DNA of 13,278 nucleotides from Ferroglobus sp964463865 (GCA_964463865.1 CAYXDX010000043.1:1-13278), one strand, 5' to 3'. Positions 6,155 through 12,592 are shown, counted from the first letter of the stretch. Program-made: numbers and translations. The notes: generated by a model not told the origin, from the sequence alone.

Positions 6155-7747
6155 GTATTTCGCGAGTAGGCCTTTAAGCTCTATCTTCTTCGGCTTCCAC
6201 TTCTTTCGCCTGTCCTCGAGCTCGTCTTCGCTAAGTTTCACGTCGAGCCTCCTCTCGGGGATGTTTATCTCTATCACGTCTCCGTCTTCAAGTAGAGCGA
6301 TGTTCCCTCCGGCAAGAGCTTCAGGCGAGACGTGGCCAACCGCCGGACCCCTCGTAGCTCCGCTAAACCTTCCGTCGGTGATTAAAGCAACTTTCTCAAG
6401 CCCCATTCCGGATATCGCAGCCGTTGGAAGTAACATCTCTGGCATTCCGGCAGCTTTGGGACCCATGTATCTTATGACCACGACCTGCCCCTCTTTTATT
6501 TCTCCGCCGAGAATTGCATCAAGCGCTTCTTTTTCCGAATCAAACACTCTTGCTTCTCCCTCAAACCTGAAAAGATCCTCGCTTACCGCGGCAGTCTTTA
6601 TAACGGCGCTGCTCGCCAAATTTCCTTTCAGTATGGCAATCCCTCCCTCTCTCCTCAACGGACTTTCGGGAGTGGCAATTATGTCATTACCTCTCGCAAA
6701 TGCGCTTTCGGCTATATCGTAGAGCCTTTTACCGCTCACGGTCATTTCGTTGTGGAAAAACTGCCTGGCCTTCTTGATTATCATCGGAACTCCTCCACTT
6801 TCGTCGAGGTCCACGACCATTTCGTCGCTTGCAGGATCGAGAGATACGAGCTGAGGAGTTCTTCGGCTTATCTCGTCAAATTTTTCTATCTCGATTTTTA
6901 TCCCGGCCTCTTTAGCTATCGCTGGAAGGTGCAGAACGGTGTTCGTCGAACCTCCGATCATCATGTCCATCGTTATCGCGTTTTCGAAGCTGTTCTCGGT
7001 TACGATGTCAAGAGGTCTTACGCCCTGCCTGACCATTTCCACGACCCTCTTTCCTGCTTCTTTAGCTATTCTGAGCTTTCTTGACGATCCGCAAGGAGAC
7101 GTGGACGTGTAAGGTAAGCTTAAACCGAGAGTTTCCGTGAGTATCTGCATCGTATTGGCAGTGTAAAGCCCCTGACAGCTCCCGCAATAGGCCGCGCAGT
7201 AATTTTCGTAGATCTTAAGCTCGTCCTCGCTGATTTTTCCGGACTTGAACATTCCAGCAGCCTCAAATGCGTTCTTTATCGAAACTCTTTTTCCGAAAAC
7301 GGTTTCTGGAATCATTGGACCAGACGTTACGACTATCGCGGGAATGTTCAGCCTCAGAATGGCCATGAGCATTCCCGGAACTATTTTGTCACAGCTCCCC
7401 ACAACGACGAGGCCGTCGAATTGATGAGCCTCGACCATCGCTTCGATAGAGTCGGCGATCAAATCCCTTGACGGCAGAGAGTAGCTCATCCCTCTGTGAC
7501 CCATCGCTATACCGTCGCAGATTCCGATAACTCCGAACTCGAAAGGAACGCCTCCAGCGGCTGCTACACCAAGCTTTACGAACTGCGTCAGTCTGTCAAG
7601 ACTCATGTGGCCCGGAACGACCGTGTTATACGCGTTCGCTATCCCTATAAACGGTTTTTCAAAATCCTCGTCGGTCAAACCGAGAGCTCTCAGAAGCGCT
7701 CTGTGCGCTAACCTATCCACACCCTTCTTGACGATGTCGCTTCTCAT
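6107..7747 (-). CDS. ilvD: Dihydroxy-acid dehydratase
   Basis: This 546-residue enzyme dehydrates 2,3-dihydroxy-isovalerate and 2,3-dihydroxy-3-methylvalerate to the 2-keto acids that precede valine, leucine and isoleucine. It acts in the cytoplasm with an iron-sulfur cluster. Motifs seen are CDGIAMGHRGMSYSLPSRD (77-95), GSCDKIVPGMLMA (117-129), YCGSCQGLYTANTMQ (187-201), GGSTNTVLHLPA (265-276) and, near the C-terminus, GRFSGATRGPAVGHVSPEA. At the position where the [2Fe-2S] plant and Sulfolobus type has a third cysteine (PCN), this protein has PGH (45-47), as in the oxygen-sensitive E. coli type. Length is normal. The gene follows the F420H2:NADP+ oxidoreductase gene after 29 bases. A TATA-like box in that gap suggests it also has its own leaderless promoter. 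Its 3' end overlaps the convergent LutB-like gene by 48 bases. Confidence 0.96.
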   Translation of the reverse strand: MRSDIVKKGVDRLAHRALLRALGLTDEDFEKPFIGIANAYNTVVPGHMSLDRLTQFVKLGVAAAGGVPFEFGVIGICDGIAMGHRGMSYSLPSRDLIADSIEAMVEAHQFDGLVVVGSCDKIVPGMLMAILRLNIPAIVVTSGPMIPETVFGKRVSIKNAFEAAGMFKSGKISEDELKIYENYCAAYCGSCQGLYTANTMQILTETLGLSLPYTSTSPCGSSRKLRIAKEAGKRVVEMVRQGVRPLDIVTENSFENAITMDMMIGGSTNTVLHLPAIAKEAGIKIEIEKFDEISRRTPQLVSLDPASDEMVVDLDESGGVPMIIKKARQFFHNEMTVSGKRLYDIAESAFARGNDIIATPESPLRREGGIAILKGNLASSAVIKTAAVSEDLFRFEGEARVFDSEKEALDAILGGEIKEGQVVVIRYMGPKAAGMPEMLLPTAAISGMGLEKVALITDGRFSGATRGPAVGHVSPEALAGGNIALLEDGDVIEINIPERRLDVKLSEDELEDRRKKWKPKKIELKGLLAKYSKLVASAEEGATTNV

Positions 7748-7765
7748 GTCGTAAACTTCAAGAAG

Positions 7766-7776
7766 AAATATAAAAG
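7766..7776 (-). promoter_or_regulatory. TATA-like box of ilvD
   Basis: On the minus strand this reads CTTTTATATTT, centred about 24 bases before the ATG at 7747 and directly after the stop codon of the upstream gene. It predicts a leaderless ilvD mRNA in addition to any read-through from upstream. Confidence 0.45.
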
Positions 7777-8430
7777 CTAATCGAACTTCAGACCGAGCGG
7801 TTTCGTCCCGTTCATTTTCGCGAGGTTTATCAGAACGGGCGTCAGCATCTCGATCGTCCTCGCATTCTTCAGACCTCCAAAATCGAGCGCTCTTAATCCG
7901 TCTATACTCGAAACGATCTTCATGACTTTTTCCTTCGCCTCCTCGTGGTCAGAGCAGACCAAAACATCCCAGCTGAACCTCTCTTCAAGATCTGCAAACC
8001 TCTTGGCAGGAATGTTGTTGAACGCCACGACGACGAAGCTGTCGGAAAGTATTTTGGCGAGTTTTTCCGCAGCCGACCCCTCTTCTGGAGGGGTGTAAAC
8101 GGCAAAACCGTTTTTAAAAGTCATGGGGACGAGGGGACTTACGACTATTTTTCCTTTGAGCTCTTCTTTTAGCATTTCCGCAACGTCGAAAGCGTGCTCC
8201 CACGGAACGGTGATTATCGACATTTCAGAAACTCTCGCCGCTTCTCCGTTTTCGAGACCCTTTATTTCGCCTCCTCCATATTTTTTAGCTATTTCGTTGT
8301 ATTCGCTTGCGAGACTTTCAGCCTTTTCTTTCGACCTCGAACCGACGTAAACTTCGTGTCCGGCAAGGTTAAGTCTGATAGCCAGACCCCTCCCGAGATT
8401 TCCGGTTCCGCCGATGATCGCTATTTTCAT
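7777..8430 (-). CDS. fno: F420H2:NADP+ oxidoreductase
   Basis: This 217-residue cytoplasmic enzyme transfers hydride between reduced coenzyme F420 and NADP+, supplying NADPH from F420-dependent catabolism. The N-terminal Rossmann fold has GGTGNLGRGLA (7-17) and the NADP 2'-phosphate pocket in GSRSKEK (30-36). Ser31, Arg32 and Lys36 match the residues described for Archaeoglobus Fno. Further family motifs are TVPWEHAFD (94-102), KIVVSPLVPM (113-122), NNIPAKRFADLEERFSWDV and a C-terminal MLTPVLINLAKMNG that lines the F420 site. Length agrees with the Archaeoglobus enzyme (212). Residue positions of the archetype are from memory. The start ATG has a TATA-like box about 26 bases upstream, so a leaderless mRNA is likely. 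The stop is TAG, and reading past it gives no conserved sequence, so TAG works as an ordinary stop here. Confidence 0.95.
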   Translation of the reverse strand: MKIAIIGGTGNLGRGLAIRLNLAGHEVYVGSRSKEKAESLASEYNEIAKKYGGGEIKGLENGEAARVSEMSIITVPWEHAFDVAEMLKEELKGKIVVSPLVPMTFKNGFAVYTPPEEGSAAEKLAKILSDSFVVVAFNNIPAKRFADLEERFSWDVLVCSDHEEAKEKVMKIVSSIDGLRALDFGGLKNARTIEMLTPVLINLAKMNGTKPLGLKFD

Positions 8431-8452
8431 GGGCTGAGAGAGAGCTCGCGAA

Positions 8453-8460
8453 GATAAAAC
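8453..8460 (-). promoter_or_regulatory. TATA-like box of the fno gene
   Basis: GTTTTATC on the minus strand is centred about 26 bases before the ATG at 8430. It shares the 68-base divergent region with the amidohydrolase promoter. Confidence 0.4.
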
Positions 8461-8468
8461 TCTATCGG

Positions 8469-8479
8469 AATATTTTAAT
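8469..8479 (+). promoter_or_regulatory. TATA-like box of the amidohydrolase gene
   Basis: AATATTTTAAT is centred about 25 bases before the ATG at 8499. No Shine-Dalgarno sequence follows, so a leaderless mRNA is predicted starting at the first of two tandem ATG codons. Confidence 0.4.
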
Positions 8480-8498
8480 CCGCGAGAAAAGTCTCGAT

Positions 8499-9305
8499 AT
8501 GATGATCGTCGACTTCCACGTCCACGTTTACGAGAAGCCGTGGCACCCGTGGGTCATGGAGTTCCTCAAAAAGTCCAATCCAAACATAAACCACGAAAAA
8601 CCGATCACGAGGGAGGAGCTTCTGCAGATTATGGACGAAGCAGGCGTAGATTACGCAGTTATTCTCGCAGAAAACGCTCCGGCGGTAACTGGCGTCGTGA
8701 CGAACGAGTTCGTCGCCAAGTTCTGCGAAGGAGAAGAGAGGCTGATACCGTTCGCTTCCATAAACCCAAATACGTCGCCTGACATGGTGGAAGAGCTCGA
8801 AAGAGCCTACGAGCTCGGTTGCAGAGGATTGAAACTTTTACCTTCATACATGTTCTTCTACCCGAACGAGAGCAGAGTCTACAGACTTTACGAGAAGTGC
8901 GCAGAGCTGAAGATTCCAGTTATGTTTCACACGGGCACCTCTGTCTTCAAAAACGTCAGACAGAAGTTCGCGGATCCCATTTACCTTGACGACGTCGCCG
9001 TGGACTTCCCGGACCTTACCATAATCATGGCACACTCTGGCAGAGGAATGTGGTACGAAACAGCTTTTATGCTCGCAAGGATTCACGAAAACGTTTATCT
9101 TGAGATTTCCGGCCTTCCACCGAGAAAACTGCTGGAATACTTCCCGAAACTTGAAGAGCTAGAAGACAAGGTGATCTTCGGCAGCGACTTCCCCGGTGCG
9201 GATATCGGGAGAAACGTTCAGGAAATACTCTCCCTGCCGATAAGTGAACGGGCGAAAAAGAAGATACTCGGAATAAATGCCGCGAAGATACTCGGAATCA
9301 GCTGA
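8499..9305 (+). CDS. Amidohydrolase-2 family metal-dependent hydrolase or decarboxylase
   Basis: This 268-residue protein has the metal-binding pattern of the amidohydrolase superfamily, family 2 (TIM barrel), which includes ACMSD, gamma-resorcylate decarboxylase and 2-pyrone-4,6-dicarboxylate lactonase. Visible residues are DFHVHVY with His7 and His9 in strand 1, VMFHTG with His144, MAHSGRG with His179, and FGSDFPG with Asp230. GCRGLKLLPS (107-116) is a typical barrel strand of the family. It is a soluble cytoplasmic enzyme with no signal peptide. Members act on cyclic or carboxylated compounds; the substrate of this one cannot be read from the sequence. It stands alone, divergent from the fno gene. 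The ATG at 8502 is an equally possible start. A short palindrome covers the stop codon but has no U-run after it. Confidence 0.85.
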   Translation: MMIVDFHVHVYEKPWHPWVMEFLKKSNPNINHEKPITREELLQIMDEAGVDYAVILAENAPAVTGVVTNEFVAKFCEGEERLIPFASINPNTSPDMVEELERAYELGCRGLKLLPSYMFFYPNESRVYRLYEKCAELKIPVMFHTGTSVFKNVRQKFADPIYLDDVAVDFPDLTIIMAHSGRGMWYETAFMLARIHENVYLEISGLPPRKLLEYFPKLEELEDKVIFGSDFPGADIGRNVQEILSLPISERAKKKILGINAAKILGIS

Positions 9306-9549
9306 TTTCAGCGATCTGCATCGTTTTGATCGTGCGGGTTCGAAAACACGGGCAACTCTAATGCGGAACGACGCGAATTAAACGACCTTCAAAGGTGTCA
9401 ACTGAGTTTACAGGTCTGAGCTTCGACACACAATTTCTTGCTATTATAAGTAATGATGAGTTTCGTCCCAAATCGTAAGGTTCGTAAAATTTAAGAATTT
9501 TGAATCAAAAATAAAATATCTAAGTTCGAATTTTACAGGAGGTGAAGAG
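9306..9549. other. Intergenic region upstream of the cytochrome gene
   Basis: This 244-base gap has two halves. The first (to about 9430) is near the base composition of the genes and holds no open frame of note. The second (about 9430-9536) is AT-rich and probably holds the cytochrome promoter. TATA-like words are ATTATAAGTA (9443-9452), a run around GTAAAATTTAAG (9484-9494) and AAAAATAAAATATC (9507-9520). The last is so close to the ribosome binding site that an earlier one is more likely to set the transcript start. ATGATGA at 9453-9459 resembles a C box, but no D box follows. Confidence 0.35.
9537..9545 (+). promoter_or_regulatory. Strong Shine-Dalgarno sequence of the cytochrome gene
   Basis: AGGAGGTGA is a full match to the archaeal 16S rRNA 3' end and ends four bases before the ATG at 9550. 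Most other first genes in this window lack such a site, so the cytochrome mRNA is expected to carry a leader and be translated strongly. Confidence 0.8.
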
Positions 9550-10878
9550 ATGAAAAAATGGCTGACGGCACTTGCACTGATTGTATTATTGACGGCGACT
9601 GCAGAGGCTGTGAGCCCTGAGAACTGCAAGAGCTGTCACGCGAACGAATACAGGGCGTGGAACGCGTCCAAGCACGCGGAGTCGCTCAAGGCGGCGGGCG
9701 GCAAAGTCGTTAGCATTGAGCTTTGCAGAGGCTGTCACGTAGAGTCTGCGATAAAGAAAGCGTGGGGCAGAGAGGACGTTGAAGAGGGGTTAGAGCCAGT
9801 TACTTGTGAGATCTGCCACGCTCCGCCAGAAGGAGGTTACGAGGCGCACATGTCCAACCCGGCTGAAGCGAAGCCGGAGGTGAATCTGTCCGCGGAGCTG
9901 TGCGGAAAGTGTCACACGGGCGAGCACCACCCGACGTTCGACGAATGGAACGAGTTCGGCAAAGAGGGTTTCGACACGAAGACGATGGAAAGCCATTCGG
10001 AGCCAACAGACGTTGCTGAGCCATTCGTCCTGAAGAGCAGCAAAACCTGTGTCGCGTGCAAGAGCACGGAGGGAGCTATTGCCAACCTCGAAAAGCCAGA
10101 GATTTACGACTACAACGAGGAAAACCTTCCGAAAGAAGTGAAAGAGTGGAGGATAACGTGTGCCGCGTGCCACGATCCTCACTCTGCGAGCTTAAGGATC
10201 GAGGACGAGACGAAGCTCTGCGCCAACTGTCACAACGCTGAAGGAGTAAAGCCGGACGGCAAAACGACCGAAGTCCACCACCCTCAGTGGGAGATGTTTA
10301 ACGGATCCGAATTCCTCACGGGCGTCCATCCGGTTAAACTCGGATGCCCCGACTGTCACATGGCGATGAGACCCTACAACGAGACGACCGAGGAGGCAGC
10401 AGTAACCGGACACACCTTCGACTTCAACGCCGAGTTGCTGATGAGTCCGGAGTCTACCAACGGTTGTTACGACTGCCACGGCGACAAGCTCGCTTCTCTG
10501 GTCGAGGCGAGGCAAAATATCGTGAAGGAAAGGCTCGAGACTCTCAAAGCGCTTAAAGAAGATGTCGCAGCGACACTCGAAAAGCTCAACGGCACGGCAG
10601 CATATAACGAGCTTAAGCCCGACTACAACAACGCCGTTTTCTACATGCTGATGGTCGAAGAGGACGGGAGCTACGGTATCCACAACCTCGACAAAGCTCT
10701 GAAGTATCTCGATACGTCGGAGGAGCTATTCAACAAGGTGCTGACGTCGGCGAAGCTCGAACTTGAAAAGCCGACCCCAACACCGGAGCAGACGCCGGAA
10801 CAGAAGCGAACTCCCGGATTCGAGCTGATTGCAGCAATTACATCGATCGCAGCCGCTTACGTGCTGAGGAGGAAATAA
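9550..10878 (+). CDS. Secreted multiheme c-type cytochrome (eight CXXCH plus one CXXCK) with PGF-CTERM-like anchor
   Basis: This 442-residue protein starts with a signal peptide (MKKWLTALALIVLLTATAEA, likely cut after residue 20). It then carries nine heme-attachment motifs: CKSCH 26-30, CRGCH 59-63, CEICH 86-90, CGKCH 118-122, CVACK 167-171, CAACH 204-208, CANCH 224-228, CPDCH 266-270 and CYDCH 306-310. ANEYRAWNASKHAE after the first motif is typical of cytochrome c554-like domains. The HHPQWEMF...H...CPDCHM stretch resembles the NrfA/octaheme reductase group. A CXXCK motif there marks the lysine-ligated catalytic heme. Residues 311-405 look helical without hemes. A Pro/Thr-rich spacer (408-422) leads to TPGF plus a hydrophobic helix and RRK, a PGF-CTERM-like sorting tail. 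It probably acts on the outer face of the cell membrane in electron transfer or as an N- or S-oxyanion reductase. It stands alone, convergent with a membrane protein gene. Confidence 0.92.
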   Translation: MKKWLTALALIVLLTATAEAVSPENCKSCHANEYRAWNASKHAESLKAAGGKVVSIELCRGCHVESAIKKAWGREDVEEGLEPVTCEICHAPPEGGYEAHMSNPAEAKPEVNLSAELCGKCHTGEHHPTFDEWNEFGKEGFDTKTMESHSEPTDVAEPFVLKSSKTCVACKSTEGAIANLEKPEIYDYNEENLPKEVKEWRITCAACHDPHSASLRIEDETKLCANCHNAEGVKPDGKTTEVHHPQWEMFNGSEFLTGVHPVKLGCPDCHMAMRPYNETTEEAAVTGHTFDFNAELLMSPESTNGCYDCHGDKLASLVEARQNIVKERLETLKALKEDVAATLEKLNGTAAYNELKPDYNNAVFYMLMVEEDGSYGIHNLDKALKYLDTSEELFNKVLTSAKLELEKPTPTPEQTPEQKRTPGFELIAAITSIAAAYVLRRK

Positions 10879-11628
10879 TTATTTATTTTCGCCATTTTTT
10901 AATATTCGAACAATTTTGCCATCGCCGAAAATTAGAGCTTCGAGTGTGTTCAGCTCGTCCTTTTCTACCCTCACCACAGTAATCAACTCGCTTTCACGAC
11001 TGCAGAGAACAATCAAACTCATGTTTTCTGCTAAAAAGCTGGAATCGTATTCCTTCAGTTCGAATCCGGCATTTGATAGAGTTCTTTTGTATTCCCCGTA
11101 AGCCGTTTCCGAGTCAGCACATCCGCAGAAAAGCTTCGTAAAAAGGACTTTTATGAATCTGTTGGGATCGTATTGAGTTTTCGAGTATCTGTAAGAGAAG
11201 ACTGCAACTTCAAGTGACGTGTTATCGTATTTCCTTGCCACTGACACAGAATAGCACTTCGGACTCAGAAAGTTCCAGCTTGAGTCTTCCCAGTTCGAGT
11301 CTATCTTTCCATCCCCCTCCCGGATCTTTGAAAGAAGATGGAAGTATGCCAGCTGCTCCGGGTTTGGGCCAATTGACGAGAAATCGTAGGAGGAACTCAC
11401 GCTGTATGCTGAGAGGATCGCAAAGACGACAATGGCAACTCCAAACCTCTTTCTGTCCGCGTCTCTTAACAAGTAGATGATAACTGCAAAAAAGATGGCG
11501 AGAGATGACACGGCTGGAAGCCACGCGTCAAATTTCACGCCGACCACATCGAGAGCTGTTGCAGTTAGAACGAAGAAAAAGCCACTGAATACGCCGAGGA
11601 GCGCTGAGATCGAAACTTCTCGCTTCAT
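10879..11628 (-). CDS. Unrecognised membrane protein with three N-terminal helices
   Basis: I do not recognise this 249-residue protein. Three hydrophobic segments lie at about residues 7-29, 35-54 and 62-79. A soluble C-terminal part of about 170 residues follows. The positive loop LLRDADRKRF between helices 2 and 3 suggests the C-terminal part faces outside. Cysteines occur in SPKCYSV, LFCGCADSE and VLCSRE and could form disulfides, but no heme or metal motif is present. The start ATG overlaps the stop of a 31-codon ORF (ATGA), with GGTG a few bases upstream as a weak ribosome binding site. The stop codon directly abuts the cytochrome stop codon on the other strand, with no spacer. Nothing in the sequence gives a function. 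Confidence 0.7.
   Translation of the reverse strand: MKREVSISALLGVFSGFFFVLTATALDVVGVKFDAWLPAVSSLAIFFAVIIYLLRDADRKRFGVAIVVFAILSAYSVSSSYDFSSIGPNPEQLAYFHLLSKIREGDGKIDSNWEDSSWNFLSPKCYSVSVARKYDNTSLEVAVFSYRYSKTQYDPNRFIKVLFTKLFCGCADSETAYGEYKRTLSNAGFELKEYDSSFLAENMSLIVLCSRESELITVVRVEKDELNTLEALIFGDGKIVRILKNGENK
10886..10900 (+). terminator. Possible T-rich terminator of the cytochrome gene
   Basis: T-rich sequence begins right after the cytochrome stop codon and ends in six T residues at 10895-10900. Archaeal intrinsic termination needs mainly a U-run. The site lies inside the 3' end of the opposing coding region. Confidence 0.35.
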
Positions 11629-11720
11629 GAGAGCACCCGTATATCTGGACTTTTCCAGTCATCGAACTCATTTTTTATAAATTTCTCGACCACCGTTCTC
11701 GCCTCGTTTATGTTTGTCAT
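11625..11720 (-). CDS. Small 31-residue ORF coupled to the membrane protein gene
   Basis: A short minus-strand frame runs from ATG at 11720 to TGA at 11625-11627. It begins MTNINEARTVVEKF and ends SPDIRVLS. The TGA overlaps the ATG of the membrane protein gene as ATGA, the usual sign of translational coupling. A TATA-like TTTATTAAAC is centred about 42 bases upstream, giving a predicted leader of some 17 bases. The peptide is charged, probably helical and soluble. It matches nothing I recognise. A second explanation is that this is only the promoter of the membrane protein gene, because a TATA-like TTTATAAAAA lies inside it near 11678, about 50 bases before the next ATG. Confidence 0.4.
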   Translation of the reverse strand: MTNINEARTVVEKFIKNEFDDWKSPDIRVLS

Positions 11721-11733
11721 AGCGATGTCACGA

Positions 11734-11753
11734 CTTGCTACGCGCTCAGCAAG
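11734..11753. repeat. Inverted repeat in the divergent control region (small ORF side)
   Basis: CTTGCT and AGCAAG form perfect 6-base arms around an 8-base spacer. The element lies between the TATA-like box at 11758-11767 and the small ORF start, over the predicted minus-strand transcription start. It may be a regulator binding site. Confidence 0.4.
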
Positions 11754-11757
11754 AATA

Positions 11758-11767
11758 GTTTAATAAA
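11758..11767. promoter_or_regulatory. TATA-like box of the toxin-antitoxin genes, readable both ways
   Basis: GTTTAATAAA is centred about 26 bases before the antitoxin ATG at 11789, which predicts a leaderless mRNA. On the minus strand it reads TTTATTAAAC and could serve the small ORF and membrane protein gene. Confidence 0.5.
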
Positions 11768-11770
11768 GTT

Positions 11771-11784
11771 CTACTTCGATGTAG
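11771..11784. repeat. Near-palindrome between TATA box and antitoxin start
   Basis: CTACTTCGATGTAG is a palindrome except for one mismatched pair. It overlaps an 8-base perfect palindrome, TAGTACTA, at 11782-11789. It covers the space just before the predicted transcription start, where an antitoxin dimer could bind and repress its own operon, as many AbrB-type antitoxins do. Confidence 0.45.
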
Positions 11785-11788
11785 TACT

Positions 11789-12025
11789 ATGGTGAAGGTT
11801 ACGAGGAAGTATCAAGTGACGATACCGAAGGAAGTTAGGGATGAGCTTGGAATAAAGCTCGGAGACGAAATCGAATTTGTCAAAAACGAGAAGGGAGAAT
11901 TCGTGATAAGGAAGAAGAAAAAGAGATACGAAGAAGTTTTAAAGGATGCTGTAGGGGCTTTAAAGATCGATAGAAGAAAAATCGAGGAAATTGGGAGAGC
12001 GATAGGTGAGAGCCTGCATGTCTGA
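11789..12025 (+). CDS. vapB: AbrB/SpoVT-type antitoxin (VapB-like)
   Basis: This 78-residue protein has an N-terminal swapped-hairpin AbrB domain, clear in VTRKYQVTIPKEVRDELGIK (4-23) followed by LGDEIEFVKNEKGEFVIRKK. The DNA-binding dimer should sit on its own promoter, and the charged helical tail (about 45-78) should bind and block the toxin. The gene overlaps the toxin gene by eight bases in a different frame, the normal antitoxin-first order. A TATA-like box 26 bases before the ATG and a palindrome in between fit autoregulation. The partner assignment rests on gene order and family knowledge. Confidence 0.9.
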   Translation: MVKVTRKYQVTIPKEVRDELGIKLGDEIEFVKNEKGEFVIRKKKKRYEEVLKDAVGALKIDRRKIEEIGRAIGESLHV

Positions 12026-12428
12026 AGTGTTCATCGATTCGAACGTGTTCATTAAAATATTCAACGAAGAGGAAGGCTACGAGGAGACGATTAGGAGTTT
12101 GGTTAAAATTAAGGAAGCAGGATGGAACTTCAGTATCTCATGCATAGTCCACTTCGAAATTCTATGGGGATTCGAGCTCTACAGCGGAGATGTCGAAAAG
12201 TATTGGAACATTGTTAGGGAATTCGAAATCGAAGTTGTTCCGCTTACAAAAGAGGATGTCGAATTAGCTTCAAAGCTTTGCAGAAGTAAGAGTAAGATTA
12301 GGGACTACTTCATAGGAGCGACGGTCGTTAATCGTAGGGGATACCTTCTAACGTACAACGTGAACGACTTCAAGTGGACTAAAAGAGCACACACGCCCGA
12401 AGATTTCGTGAGTGCGCTGCTGTCTTAA
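12018..12428 (+). CDS. vapC: PIN-domain ribonuclease toxin (VapC-like)
   Basis: This 136-residue PIN-domain protein should cleave RNA with Mg2+ or Mn2+ when not held by its antitoxin. VapC enzymes commonly cut tRNA or rRNA. The acidic active-site residues are visible: Asp7 in FIDSNVFI, Glu47 in HFEILWG, Asp96 in IRDYFIGA and Asp117 in TYNVNDF. The full domain is present, so it is probably active. The frame also allows a GTG start at 12006. The ATG at 12018 is preferred because the family starts just before the first strand and because GGTGAG (12005-12010) is well placed as a ribosome binding site. It overlaps the antitoxin gene by eight bases. Confidence 0.9.
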   Translation: MSEVFIDSNVFIKIFNEEEGYEETIRSLVKIKEAGWNFSISCIVHFEILWGFELYSGDVEKYWNIVREFEIEVVPLTKEDVELASKLCRSKSKIRDYFIGATVVNRRGYLLTYNVNDFKWTKRAHTPEDFVSALLS

Positions 12429-12591
12429 AGCTGTCATTTCCAATAAATTCCTGGTGTTCCAATCGTCTTTCAGAATTGCTGCTCACAACCTCAAAAACGT
12501 AGGTTAGAACGACTCTGCCAATTCTCGCACTTCTACTTGGCACACTGCTCGATGTCGCAAGAGTCGCCAATTCCGTCGCAGCTCTTTTCAT
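12379..12591 (-). CDS. Doubtful 70-residue ORF downstream of the membrane protein gene
   Basis: An ATG lies one base after the stop codon of the 12593-13153 gene on the same strand and opens a 70-codon frame, beginning MKRAATELATLATSSSVPS. The position suits an operon partner, and it fills the otherwise empty 164-base gap after the toxin gene. The last 50 bases run antisense to the toxin 3' end. The composition is rich in serine, alanine and arginine, with no domain I recognise. It may be a chance frame or the remnant of a longer gene. Confidence 0.22.
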   Translation of the reverse strand: MKRAATELATLATSSSVPSRSARIGRVVLTYVFEVVSSNSERRLEHQEFIGNDSFKTAAHSRNLRACVLF

Positions 12592-12592
12592 C

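Noticed and set aside
5458..7711. Several long open frames opposite the LutB-like and ilvD genes
   Set aside because: They lie antisense to genes with clear conserved motifs, and their translations show no domain.
9301..9312. GCTGATTTCAGC palindrome over the amidohydrolase stop codon as a terminator
   Set aside because: Only four or five pairs with a very small loop, and no T-run follows.
9325..9350. GGGTTCGAAA resembling a tRNA T-loop
   Set aside because: The flanking bases cannot pair to make a T-arm, and no acceptor, D or anticodon arms are present.
9453..9459. ATGATGA as the C box of a C/D guide RNA
   Set aside because: No CTGA D or D' box follows at the right distance. The nearby CTGA words lie upstream, so the order is wrong.
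12006..12017. GTG start for the VapC-like toxin
   Set aside because: The ATG at 12018 fits the PIN-domain start better, and GGTGAG at 12005-12010 would be its ribosome binding site.
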